Source: Coprinus comatus
Lineage: Eukaryota > Basidiomycota > Agaricomycetes > Agaricales > Agaricaceae
DNA: 64,000 bases
Assembly (NCBI GenBank): GCA_034638255.1
Contig: JAWPGT010000005.1
Coordinates: 868,001 to 932,000, forward strand
Reading direction: 5' to 3'
Shown here one piece after another: positions 23,970 through 35,030 of the stretch; position 1 is the first letter of the stretch; every line of letters begins with the position of its first letter. The position numbers were made by a program, and so were the translations under genes. Below the pieces are notes generated by a model. That model did not search any database. It was not told where the DNA came from and saw only the letters and a program-made list of their open reading frames with translations.

Positions 23970-26022
23970 ATGACAAGTATTTCTCCGATAGTAGGCTCCC
24001 GAATATCCTATATGGAGCATATCGGTACTGTCAGGTTCATTGGACCCGTCGATGGTACATCGGGAGACTGGTTGGGCGTTGAATGGGACGACCCAACACG
24101 CGGAAAACATGACGGCACAAAGGATGGCAAGCATTACTTTACCTGTTTGTAAGACCAACTCTGTTTCTAAACGCTTGGAAGTTTCTTCAAGTATCATTTC
24201 TCTGTCAGGGCTCCAGGCGCAGGCTCATTTATCCGACCATCTGCCAAGGTCTTACTAGGAAAGTCATTCTTAGAGGCATTAAGATCCAGTACGTCGAGAT
24301 ATACCATGGCTCCGATTCACAGGAAGTTGTCGTCCTGGGCTCTTCGCAAGGCACCATCCAAGTCGAGGCAATGAATCTCGACAAAGTAAGAGGAAAACTC
24401 GCCAATTTGTCTACATTACGCGAGGTCAGTCTAGACGACGAATTAGTTGCACGAAGCGACCCTCCAGGAACAATTCGAAATACTTGTCCAAGTAAGTTCT
24501 TGATATATGTCCGCCACTGAGTTGAATTTCAGCTTACAGGATGTTCCAGACATTCGTGGACTAGATTTGTCCAGAAGCCTCATTGGTTCATGGAATACTG
24601 TCGCAGATATTTGCAAAGAACTTGGTTTGTTACAACGATTATCATTAGTGTGTGTTTGCCTATTGAATCCAGAAACAATTCATGTGCGATCCTTCACTTT
24701 AGCCAAAACCGATTTCAGCAGCCTCTCTTTGCTGTAAACACGGGCTGCTTTGATTCACTCATCGAACTGCGAATAAACAACACATTTATGACCTGGCAGG
24801 ATGTACGACAGGTGGTCGCCGTGATGCCTAGATTGCAAGAGCTTGAAATTGGATACAATCGCTTTACGAATAGCTCTTTCGACCCCGACTACAGCTCTAG
24901 CCTCAATTCGTCCATCCAAGCTGTCAACTTGGACAGCAACCGCATTTGCAGTTGGCCAGTCATTCTTGCTGCCTTAAAGGATTTCCCATCGTATGACAAG
25001 GAGTTTCCAGATGGGTTTCATGCACTAACTGTATACCGTTTCTCTTTAGTTTACAACGGGTCATACTCGCTAACAACCAAATCGAAACTATTCCATTCCC
25101 GTCACCGCAGCAAGGATTGACGTTGAGTCGCATCACGCATCTCTCTTTATCATTTAACCGCTTAAACTTCTGGAGTGACATATCCGCTCTTGCATACTGG
25201 GTTCCGTCGTTGGAGTCTCTAGCCCTCATTGGTAATCCAATTACTTATGGTAAGATACAATGCGTCAACATGTCGTCCCATCCTGAACCAAACTGGTTTG
25301 AGGTCATATCCAAAACATGCGACCCTTGGTGATAGCAAGGTTCGCAACATTACGAATTCTCGATGGGGCAGCCGTATGTTTTCCTCTTCTGGGCTACTAC
25401 ATCAAAACTTGTATTGGCCTCACGGACCCAACATAGATATCAGTGAAAGAGCGCCGTGACGCAGAATTATATTACCTTTCCTACATTGTAAGCCAAGGTC
25501 CGATGTCAGAAGTGGAACGATGTCAGGAACACCCAAGATGGCGAGATCTCTGTGAAAGTAACGAAATCGTGTTAGGATACATAAACTGTGGCTGACTGCA
25601 CATAAAAATCATTAGGGCATGGAAGACCTGATGAAGTTGCGAAACCAGCGGCAGACACTCTAAAGAATCGTCTTCTCGGTATGAAAATGATATTCGATTA
25701 TTCACACAATACTCAAATAACACTAACAGAACTCAAACTATATCGTTCTGGAGATGCGACAACCACCACTTCAGACCAAGATGTCCAAAAAATAACCAAC
25801 ACTGTGCCGATTATTATCCACGTACTTCCAAGCATGCTATTGAAAGTTTTACGTATTAAGGTGCGCAAAGCACTGAAATGCAAGGCAGCACAGGAAATTC
25901 GATTATTGCTCGTCATGAAAGACTATGCACTCGTTATTCTCAATGATGATCGTGACAACCATGATTTGGGGTGGATAGGAATGGAAAATGGGACAGAGAT
26001 AATATGTGCTGGGAAAATATAA
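23970..26022 (+). CDS. TBCE: Tubulin-folding cofactor E (TBCE/Pac2), with a single-base frame break
   Basis: TBCE binds alpha-tubulin and, with the other cofactors, assembles and recycles tubulin dimers. Domains in order: CAP-Gly (VGSRISYMEHIGTVRFIGPV, SGDWLGVEWDDP, GKHDGTKDGKHYF), a leucine-rich repeat region (about 24.4-25.3 kb; TCPNIRGLDLSRSLIGSW, then LIELRINNTFMTW, LQELEIGYNRFTN, NRICSWPVILAALKDFP, ITHLSLSFNRLNFW) and a C-terminal ubiquitin-like fold (25.68-26.02 kb, ending GTEIICAGKI). The start could be 23931 (MHVTSTP) or 23970 (MTSISPIVG); the latter fits the family better. At about 24288 the frame breaks: SFLEALRS is followed by YVEIYHGSDSQEVVV in the next frame, and one missing base in a Lys codon would restore it. 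No intron of workable length explains this, so either a sequencing deletion or a real lesion is present. Confidence 0.85.
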
Positions 26023-26409
26023 TATACCTGCATAGTTAAGCGCGGTGATTTACACACTACCAAGAAGGGGTATCAATAGTTCTCCGACATATACCATTCA
26101 AATTTCCATCGATTCGGTTGCATAACAGGGATGTCGTAGTGATTCCAGTCCCGCGCTCCTCAGGTTGTCCAAAAGTTGTAAAAAAGCGCCAAAGTTACCG
26201 CGTAGCCTATAGGTCGCTTGTGACCTCGAAATCCTCAGAAGTGTCCTTGCGCCATGGAGACCAAATATCGACCATGAAAGTATAGGGTCCGGGTAAACGA
26301 CAACACCATTATCGAGAGACAAGAGTCCGAAAGCAAAACAATTTCATCGGGTGCCGACCACTTTTTAACTTAAACCCACATTGGCCTGTCTTTCCGATCC
26401 ACAGAACCT
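26023..26409. other. Intergenic, convergent TBCE and SR-protein 3' ends
   Basis: 387 bp of 3' flanking DNA. An open frame at 26098-26322 (minus) shows no family feature and is not called. Confidence 0.5.
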
Positions 26410-27832
26410 TCAACGAGACCATCCGCCTTCACCATTTGCATGCCTCGCAGGCCTTTCTTCGAAGCGTTCCTCCTTCTCGTCACGTCGGCGGTCGTCTCTG
26501 CGGCGGTCATGGTCATCCCTGCGACGGTCATAATAATAATCAGATGGTCTGCGGTCATCATAGCCTCCTCGCCGGTAATCATCGTACCCTGCAGGCCTTC
26601 TATCAAAGTCGTCCCTCTTGGGGGGCGGAGACCTGGGTGGACGACGATCGTCATATTCAGCACGACGAGGAGGTGATCTGGAACGATCTCTTCTATATCT
26701 GTCGTCCCTATAGCGGTCATCCCTATACCGGTCTTCACGTCTGTCATCGCGACGGTAATTATCGGGACCACCGTTACGCTGCATTAGAAGTAAGCATCAT
26801 GAATGTATGATGAATTAATCTACTTACAGTTTCATCAAACGCAACACGGACTGGCCTCCCTCGAAGTTCTTTGCCGTCGAGCTCTTTTACAGCGCGATCA
26901 GCATCCTCACGGGATAGATATTCTAAAACGCTGAGGCAAATCCTTGTTAAATAGTTAATACATGTTATACCATAGGGAACTTACCCTTGTCCAGGGAAGT
27001 CGCGGTCAATGTCGGCAAAAGATACACTACCAGCATCGCGGCCAAAGTCTTTAAGGTCCTATTATAGTCAAAGTATTAGGTTGGGTCCATGCCTGATATT
27101 GCAGTTCAACCCGAGCGGAGACCAGATCCACGATTTCTGAACGGTGCAGAGTCCAAAGTGGGAAAATTCATCCAGACGATGATTCACACGGGTTCCAGGG
27201 CCCTGGGTGCATTCGGGAGAAGCCATTGAGCCAAATCTATCATACCTGCCAGCTGGTGTCACGGGATATACCAGAAACGAGGAGACGAACACCTGGAGGT
27301 CGGCGAGTGCGAGGTCTAATAACAACATTTAGCAAATTCTTTCGGACGATGTTTCTTCATACCCATGACTGCGCTCATTGTCGTAGTTATTGTGTTCACG
27401 ACGAGGTCGGCTCTCCTTCGCAAATTCAACCACGATACTACTCAGCAGGAAGTCAGTAAATTGTACTTGTCAATAACGATATTCGTATCTCACTTTGCAC
27501 CCATGAAAGGTTTGCCATTAAAAGTATGGACAGCTTCCTCCGCGTCCTAGCCAACGATGAGTATGAGCCACCCAACAACAGTTCATGAGCTTGCCTTCGC
27601 ATTTTCGAACTCCACGAATCCGAAGCCTGTACCACGTGTCACTTCGGTTTCAACCTGTTCGTTAACAACGTACCTGTCATAACACGGCAGTCGATGATAC
27701 GACCATTACCGTCAAAGAATTTCTGCACATCCTCAGTACGAGCGTCAGTAGGTAATCCTGCGTCAAAGTGAGCTTAGGACTGAAAAGAGAACTCGTTCAT
27801 AACATACTGCCAAGATAAAGACGACGGGACAT
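26410..27832 (-). CDS. SR-family splicing factor with two RRMs (SRSF1/Srp2-like)
   Basis: SR proteins bind exonic enhancers and recruit spliceosome components. The start at 27832 opens MSRRLYLG, the beginning of RRM1, which continues with LPTDARTEDVQKFFDGNG, FGFVEFENAKDAEEAV and GANIVVEFAKE. RRM2 carries the SWQDLKDF signature of the SR pseudo-RRM (RLLVSGISRDTSWQDLKDF) and the GVLEYLSREDADRAVKEL strand. From 26784 down to 26410 an Arg/Asp/Tyr-rich tail (about 120 residues, with repeated DDRYRDDRYRR and one RSRSPPRR) ends HANGEGGWSR. The tail is richer in RD/RY than in RS dipeptides, which is seen in several fungal SR proteins. Several short introns separate the RRM exons. Nuclear role inferred from family. 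Confidence 0.88.
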
Positions 27833-28095
27833 GGTGGTAAGTGGAAAAGAGTTATTGATCAGAAATTGGACTTCCGATGTATTTCAACACCCACGCATTA
27901 TGGGGCACGGACCAGCTACGTGATCCTGAGAAGTGATGCAGCAACATCTCGAAATAAGCGCTTGTCGCAGTATTTCACAGCATTCTTGTTTGAAAGTCTT
28001 ACATGGAACTATCACAATGATCAATCCCTTCAGGAAATCGTACAAATACTCGACCAGACGCATAGAGAATATTAAATAGTAAATGATGAAATTCT

Positions 28096-30076
28096 CTAAT
28101 GTTGTGACTGTGACCAGTCAATAGAATTAATATCAATTCCCTCTTGCACCATTTCCCAGAGGGGACTAAAATAGGGGCCGTTAGGTTCAGCGACCTGGAC
28201 CGAAAAGTAAGTACGCACCTCATTTCACGAAGTCTGTCAACCGTTCTAATGATGTGTTCGACAACAAAATCAACTTCAGCCTCTGTTGTAAAACGACCAA
28301 TGCCGAATCGAAGAGAAGAGTGCGCCATGTCTTCGGCGGCACCTGTGAGACATTATAAATGAAAATATGTTGAAGCAAAGAGACTTTAAACATACCGAGA
28401 GCTCGAAGAACATATGAAGGTTCTAATGAGGCTGATGTACAAGCACTACCAGACGAAAGGGCAATGTCCTATAATGGGGGTTTAATGAAATGCACCGAAG
28501 TTCATGTAGATCACAAACGAACCTTCAAAGCCATCAGCAAGCTTTCTCCCTCGACGTATGAAAAACTCAGGTTAACACAACCAGGATAACCTTGGGGATC
28601 ACCGTTGCGCACAACATGTTCAACCTTGTTGTTGATACTCTGGATTAGTCGGTCCGACAACACTTTAACGCGAGCATGGTCTCTCTGAAATCCAAAATTA
28701 GTTACAAATCGCAAAAATCACCATCCAAAAAGTCAGTACCCCTGCACATAGGTCATCATCGAGCTGATTGATTTATTAATGCAATCACTCGACTCGCAAA
28801 TATTGTAGTGCAGAATCATCCTGTTTTCTAATGTATGGACAAATAAACTCACGGCCATTTCTTTCTGCGCCAGGCGAGCAGCCTCTCCAAGGCCAACCAC
28901 CAAGGCAGCTGGTAGCGTACCACTTCGCAACCCTCTCTCTTGACCACCACCACTGAAAATAGGCTCTAACCTAACGCGAGGACGTCTTCTCACATAAGCA
29001 GCACCAATACCCTTTGGTCCATATATTTTGTGACCGGAAATACTCATGAGATCAATGTTCATCTCGTTCACATCCAACGGGATTTTTCCTACAGCTTGTG
29101 CTGCATCTGTATGGAAGTATACCCCACGGTGCTTACGCACGATAGCACCAATTTCTTTAATTGGTTGAATGACGCCAGTTTCATTGTTGACAGTCATGAT
29201 CGACACCAGCGAAGTGTCTGGACGAATGGCAGCTTCAAGTTCAGCGAGGTCGATGAGGCCGTTGTGTTGTACCGGGAGATAAGTAATATCAAAGCCCTCC
29301 TCTCCTAATTTCCGACAAGAATCAAGTACACATTTGTGTTCCTGAACTATCAGTTGAAAATATGCAAATAAGCATAAAGGAGAGTAACATACTGTTTGTG
29401 TGGTGATAATGTGGTGTTTTCTTTCTTTGTTAAACCGCGCTACCCCTTTTATCGAGAGATTATTTGATTCTGTCGCTCCGGAGGTGAAGATAATGTCCTT
29501 GGGGTCGGCGCCAATCAAATCGGCAATATGCTGAGCACAAAAACCTTCAACATTATATCAATGTTTTGAGGTTCTTACACCTACCTTTCGTGCATCCTCT
29601 ACAGCTTGCTCTGCTTCCCAACCATATGCATGGGTTCGACTATGTGGATTTCCGTACTGATCCGTCAAATAAGGAAGCATTGCATCGAGAACGCGGGGGT
29701 CTACTGGCGTTGTAGCCTTGAATAAATTGTGTGAGAACAAGAAAAAAAACTCTAATTACAATATAATGTACCTGCATATCCAGGTAAATTGGCCGAGTTT
29801 TGTCGGTTACAGAGCTCTCTGGGTGCGGTGCCTCTAGTTTGAAACCAAGCATATCTTGTCATGAAAATGAGATACAATCTTTCTAAATGTTAGTAGGTAC
29901 TTGCTTGGATGCGGCGCAAAGTGATTATTTTCATCCTTATATGTTGAAGGAACGTCTACAACACTGGCTCGGTCAGCACCAGAAGGTTGCACCAATGATC
30001 TTCGTGCTTGAAATCCCAAAGCTAAACATTTAGGTACTGCTGGACGAGCAACGGAGCGAGTAATTCTGGCCAGCAT
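28096..30076 (-). CDS. NFS1: Cysteine desulfurase NFS1, mitochondrial
   Basis: NFS1 is the PLP enzyme that takes sulfur from cysteine for iron-sulfur cluster assembly on Isu1 and for tRNA thiolation. The start at 30076 gives [20 protein letters not shown], a basic mitochondrial presequence. The catalytic part reads RPIYLDMQ then [70 protein letters not shown], the PLP lysine in [13 protein letters not shown] (Lys codon about 29028) and [20 protein letters not shown]. The mobile catalytic cysteine is in [18 protein letters not shown] (codon 28439-28441). The C-terminus [18 protein letters not shown], ending SQSQH at 28096, is the conserved eukaryotic tail for scaffold contact. All domains are intact. 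Confidence 0.96.
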
Positions 30077-30643
30077 ATCGACTAAATGGAAGGGAGGGAT
30101 GTATCGGAGATATGTGGATGAGGGACAAACACAACCGCAGAGTTCAGGACTGGTTCAGGATATGACGAAGCCGGAGTGTGAACGTCGCTAGGCTTCCACG
30201 TGACCCTCGTGCGAACCTGTAGCTCCATATCATATATCATCACTCATGCTGTCATCATGCGACCATCTGCGACCATCATGTGTATGAACGTAACCTCAGT
30301 ACCTACAGTTACGCTTACTTTGTCTCGGGCTTTTGTCGTTTTTACGGAATATAAAGCTGGGCTGGTCATATGGTCGATTCGCAACAGTGAAAGATACACA
30401 TCTATTATACAAAAGACAGTGTCTTTTCCCAGGGAGACAACTGAGTTCCGCGATTGGCTGTCGAAAGTTACTTGCCCTTTTCTAGCGTATTGAGAGACAT
30501 GATTGGTTGGAGAGAATAACTTGGTTGCTTCTAGCCACCTCGAAGCTTTTGAAAAATATCTCCGATGAGCCACAATCATAGATTAGGTTGATAAAAGCAG
30601 ATTCGTTTGTATATTAGGTTGCCTGGAAATTAATTTCGTACCA
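30077..30643. other. Intergenic, NFS1 upstream region with an isolated Helitron-like 5' end
   Basis: 567 bp upstream of NFS1. At 30401 an 18 bp sequence beginning TCTATTATACAAAAGACA is identical to the 5' end of the transposon starting at 30644, also preceded by A. No matching 3' hairpin was seen before 30643. No gene was recognised. Confidence 0.45.
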
Positions 30644-31195
30644 TCTATTATACAAAAGACAAAGGCTTCTCCTCACGAGACAAACGTCAAAGACAAACAT
30701 CAAAATCCTCCAATGAAAAAATACCATACACATTTTAGTGTCAAGCCAATCATGAAGGATGATTAGCCGGAAGGTCATTTTGTGTGGAGAACAAGTAGAG
30801 AAGTGGACACGATAACATTTAAAGCGGTAATTTTACGTGAATAATGGGTACATGATGACGTTGAACGGCATCATGTTCTAACGCAAAAAGAAACAGTGGC
30901 GTCGAATGTTAAATACCAAATATGTAGTCCATCCATCTAGAGAATCTACTTTCATCTGGATCCTGGAGCTGTTCCACTTGCTTAGGACTTCAACAGAATA
31001 GATGTAGAACTTACTGTCAACAACTCAATATTAGGAAATCGTTCTGTTTTAATCCCTATTCAAAACTCACTAGACACGGGCTTAACATACCATCATGTGC
31101 ATGACAGAATTAGCCCCAAGTCAGATACATACATCCTATGGGGATTTCGACGATTCACTGACCCTAGCCCGTGCGTAGCACGGGTGCACCGCTAG
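30644..31195 (+). mobile_element. Probable non-autonomous Helitron, 552 bp
   Basis: The 5' end begins TCTATTATACAAAAGACA, with the TC start typical of Helitrons, right after an A (30643). The 3' end is CTAG (31192-31195), followed by T (31196). Eleven bases before that end lies a perfect 7 bp stem CCCGTGC/GCACGGG with a GTA loop (31168-31184). A subterminal GC-rich hairpin 10-12 nt from a CTRR end, inserted between A and T, is the hallmark of rolling-circle Helitrons. There are no terminal inverted repeats or target duplications. No Rep/helicase coding sequence is inside, so it would need a helper in trans. The interior has a short direct repeat around GACAAACGTCAAA. It lies between the NFS1 upstream region and the cellobiohydrolase 3' end. 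Confidence 0.72.
31168..31184 (+). repeat. Subterminal hairpin of the Helitron 3' end
   Basis: A perfect 7 bp inverted repeat with a 3 nt loop, positioned 11 nt before the CTAG terminus. In Helitrons this hairpin acts as the transposition terminator. Confidence 0.75.
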
Positions 31196-31335
31196 TCTAT
31201 CTAATATCTAACTTATTGTACTCTTGGCGTCAAGCCAGTAGTATATATTTGCCTTTATGAGATGTAGAATCCTTTATTAAATAACACTATACATGGCGAG
31301 AACATTTTGTAATATATCGCACAAAGTTAAATATT

Positions 31336-32977
31336 TTAGAGAGCGGGGTTGGCATTCTTGACGAGGTTCTCGAAGTAAGCTTGGAACCAGGTACCGGCCT
31401 CAGGAGCGGGTTGGTGCGCATCACTGTATCATAAAGAAGTCAGGAACGAGTCAATAATTGCCACTTTAGTTTACTTACGCGAGAGCGCAGTGGGTATCGA
31501 AGCGGGCTGCAGAGGAGTCTGACGTTCCGTCACATTCACCTCCAGGCTTCACCCATACGATGGCATCAATGTTACTTGAGCCGGTGTTTGTCGTGGGATG
31601 AGTACCGAAACCTGCACCCCTGACGTTGCACCAGTCTCCCCATGCATCTCTGATGTTTTGGACACCAGATCGACCTTGGTCAACGATAAAGTGAGCGGGG
31701 AAGCCTCGGTTACTGAGTTCAGGAGCAAGAGCCTGTTCAGACCGTCAACAAAATTCATCTTGCAAAAGAGTTCAAATAAACTCACGTTAATGTAGTGGAG
31801 CTCATCATAGTTCGAGTTACCTTGAGTAACAGGATCAGGGCTGCTTGCACTAAGGGCATTGTAGTTGGCAACGTTGGTAGCAAGACCTCGGAGGAAAGCG
31901 GGCTTGCCAGCATCCGAGTAGAGCTGGGCAAAGAGTTGGGCAGCAGGGCCCAAGTTGGCAGACCATCCTAGCCATCCAGCGTGGCCAGCGTCAATATACA
32001 TGTACACGCCGACTGCATTGAGTTGTTTCACAGCATAGATGACACCCTCTTTATAAGCGGTTTGGGCACCAGAGCACTTTTGGACGTTCAAATTGGTGAC
32101 CAAATTGGCGAGGGAATCAGGCTCAATGACAGCAACAACACGAACATCGGGGTACTCTGGAAATATGTGTCAATGGTTATTTCGTCAGAGATTGGCTGGT
32201 ACGCACTCTTAACTTGCGCGACAATCTGGTCAATATAATTCTTGTACTTATTCAAACCATCGTTGGCAATGGAGAACTCTCCGTTAGATGCATAAGCAGC
32301 GCAATCACGGTCAGGCAAATCGTAGACGACAATCTGGACCAATTGTTTCTGGCCGGTCGAAGTCTGCTTGGCTTGAGCGTCGGCCAAGTAGGTACCGAGT
32401 GTGGGGACCTTGGCGACAACGTCGAACCAGGTGAAGGTAGGAATATTAGCAACTTTCAATGCCTTCGCCTTCAATGTCGCATCTGTGATCTTATTAGCAG
32501 CAGCTTGTACCTCGTCTGCGTAGTAGGGTGTCAACCAGACCTAAGCAGGTGTTTAGAATGAAGTAACAATCAAAATAAGAACAAGACCTACAGTGTAGCC
32601 AGTGTACGGGTTGCCAGCACTGGGTACAACAGTGGGGGTAGGTCCGGTGGTGGTGGTAGTTGAGGTGGGTCCACTAGTAGTGGAGGATGTCGCAGTTCCA
32701 GGCCTATATGGGAAATGTTGCATGAGCACCAAGGACTTGTGAGAGGAACAAAACAACATACAAGCACTGGAAGTACCAGTCATTGATCTTTTGGCAGGAT
32801 GCTCCGGATACACAGGTAGTTCCGCCAGCTGAAGATTACTTTAGTATTTTAACTGTGTTAAGTCGGGATGCAACATACACCATCCAATACCACCACACTG
32901 TGCATAAAGTGGTTGTTGAGCCTCAACGAAGGCGGGGACAATAGATGCCAAAGCAGGAGAGCAGCGAACTTGAACAT
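31336..32977 (-). CDS. cel6A: GH6 cellobiohydrolase (CBHII) with CBM1; frame break in signal peptide
   Basis: GH6 cellobiohydrolases release cellobiose from non-reducing ends of cellulose. From the start at 32977 the first codons give MFKFAALL, a signal-peptide start. The rest of the signal (ALASIVPAFVEA) and mature start QQPLYAQCGGIGW lie in the next frame: one base is missing around 32954-32957. The family-1 cellulose-binding module then continues (GGTTCVSGASC, DWYFQCL), followed by a Thr/Ser/Pro linker (SSTTSGPTSTTTTTGPTPTV) and the catalytic barrel from VWLTPYYADEV. The catalytic acid is in VVYDLPDRDCAAYAS (about 32.3 kb). Other active-site blocks are VVAVIEPDSLANLVTN, YIDAGHAGWLGW and DAIVWVKPGGECDGTSD. 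It ends ENLVKNANPAL at 31336. All other exons are intact, so only the signal region is affected. Confidence 0.93.
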
Positions 32978-34061
32978 ATCCGTAGAAAAGGGAGGGTAGT
33001 CCTGGAGTAAGTCAGAAGCTGGTAGACATATTTATGCAATTCTATGTAGTAGGTCATAAGGTTTGCTGACGAGCTTGAATATCCGGTATAAAGCCGAGTC
33101 AATGGTCGGATACACGTCGGTGTAGGAGCCATGAGTCCTTCTTGAAGTTTGTGTTATGGTCATAGGACCTATGCATTCACCCGAATCCGACACCCGTCGA
33201 CTAATGGGTGAATGAGTTGGGATGCTCACTGTACCCTCGCAATCGGTCGAATATCGGGCTGAAATGTTGAAGTTGACGAGTAGTATTTGATTAAATGTCT
33301 GTGGAATGAGTATGCAGACATGAAATGCATGATGTTCGGAAAAACCAGTAGTCAAATTCCTAAAATCAGCTATAAGCTCCGCGATCAGTTCATTATACGG
33401 AGTGTAATTACAAGTGCAGGCTCGTATGCTCTTTGTATCCAAGGTACTTTTATATGCTCGTGATGAATTTTGGTAACACGTGGACAAGCTCCTTAGTTGA
33501 TGTTTCCACCTAAGTCAAGGAATACCCAGTACGTGGTACTTCCTCCATGACAACTCGCTAGGTCCGGGTCTTGTTGATTACCTTTGTCAGATATGCAATC
33601 AGGATTGTGCCTAGAAGGACAACCATCGGGAGTTTTAGAAGACACGAGGATCATATGGATTCCGGTTGCGGATTATAATGACGGGGAATTCTGGAACAGA
33701 TGTTGCAAACTGAGGCCTGAGGTGTCGTCAAGCCAAGGCTATTTTCCACAGGAAGTGTTTGTGTTGATCTTACTGAGTCAAAAGTGTGGGGTTCGGACAA
33801 ACCCAAGACAAACCACTCAAGTTCGGAGTTGATGGGATTTGGTCACACTGAAAATCAATTGAGGAAAAAATCAGAGGTATTAGCCGAGCATAAAATTCCG
33901 GAAGAATTCTTCGGCATTTCAAAAATCGAATGTATTCGCGATACCAACACCCGAAAGCAAGAATCGGTGTCATGATCCCTGGGGAATTTATTTAACTTGA
34001 ATATTTGGATTATTTGCTCTCATCAATCCAATATCATCGATGTTTGAAGATGAATTTGTTT
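32978..34061. other. Intergenic, cellobiohydrolase upstream region
   Basis: 1,084 bp between the cellobiohydrolase start and the NECAP stop. It contains the cellulase promoter. Open frames at 33032-33487 (minus) and 33584-33832 (plus) have no recognisable motif and no splice support, so I do not call genes here. Confidence 0.5.
33029..33036 (-). promoter_or_regulatory. TATA-like element of the cellobiohydrolase gene
   Basis: The minus strand reads CATAAATA 52-59 bp upstream of the ATG at 32977, a usual spacing for a fungal core promoter with a short leader. This is a position argument only. Confidence 0.35.
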
Positions 34062-34953
34062 TCATCGCCTCTTCACACCACTTGGTGGAGGGGGGAGGAG
34101 CGGTACGCTACTGCTACTGGAAGAGTTTGACAGCAGACTAGTACCCCCGCCCGTACCCAAGGAGGTTTGTGAGCTTCTCCCGGGAAGGTTTATGGTGAAC
34201 GTTTGACCTTCTTTCAAGCTGTAATCCTTCTTGGGTCCAACTGGTATGTGAGGGGAGAGTGTTTCAGGCTCAGTTGCATCGGCCTGCAGCGCGGCCCTAT
34301 GACGCCTTGAGTGGGGTCAGATTGATATAGAGTATCCAAAAGGATGGTGGTGCTGGCTTACTTTGTGCAGTCCTGAAGGGCGACATCTGATGAAACACAG
34401 ATCGTCAATGCAAGGACACTTTGAATGTGTGATGCGCATACTGAAATCGAAACTGTCCGTGCGTTCTGCAAAGCCCATGCCGATGTATGCTTTCCGGCCT
34501 GCGTCTTCCACTCTGACCACGAAATAACGAGATGAATCGAGGACGGCTTCGACTGAGGGACGTTCAGGATTATATTCTGCTTTGGCAAAAACTGCGACTC
34601 CTGTTAAGTTTGCTCTCCTATAATGGGTATTACATAGGACCTACGTTCCCCTATAGATATGTCAGCTGCTGCCAGATGAACAACAAAGATACACTGACCT
34701 GTGTTAGAATCCTCGAACATAAGATTGATTCCGGAGGCTTTCTCGATGATTCTGAGGCGTCCTTTCCAAAGAGGTTGTGCCAAGTCACCCCATTCGCCTG
34801 CACGGTGGCCGACATTTGCCTTCAAGGGTGGGATCTTGTAGACTGTAATCCGTCGGGTCAGGAGCAGAGACAGTAGAAAGCATCGGTTGTAGATCCACCA
34901 GAGACTTCGCGAGCGATGTAGAGAATTGACTCGATCTCGCTATCCAGGTCCAT
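34062..34953 (-). CDS. NECAP-family endocytic adaptor-binding protein (PHear domain)
   Basis: NECAP proteins bind AP-2 and other adaptors on clathrin pits through a PH-like fold. The start at 34953 gives MDLDSEIESILYIAREVS; an intron with donor GTGGAT joins it to VYKIPPLKANVGHRAGEW. Further family blocks are WKGRLRIIEKASG, SVEAVLDSSRYFVVRVEDAG, RKAYIGMGFAERTDSFDF and, after an intron, NVALQDCTK. The last exon holds DYSLKEGQTFTINLPGRSS, a short-linear-motif region found after the PHear domain, and a Ser/Pro-rich tail PLLPPPPSGVKRR ending at 34062. Predicted length is about 220 residues, normal for the family. It is divergent from the CSN8-like gene with 77 bp between start codons. Confidence 0.87.
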
Positions 34954-35030
34954 TAGGATTGTGGTAGATTGAGCAGAAAAGGTGACAGATCAGTCACATC
35001 TCTCCTCGCCCAACTCGAGCCCAACTTGTC

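Noticed and set aside
24490..24560. Second apparent frame break in TBCE
   Set aside because: The acceptor GTTCCAG gives TCPNIRGLDLS in frame, so only the break near 24288 remains.
26370..26810. Overlapping long open frames on both strands opposite the SR-protein tail
   Set aside because: The Arg/Asp-rich repeat coding keeps other frames open by composition; only the minus-strand frame ending at 26410 links by splicing to the RRM exons.
33032..33832. Open frames upstream of the cellobiohydrolase
   Set aside because: No motif, no splice-linked partners and codon content unlike neighbouring genes; treated as promoter DNA.
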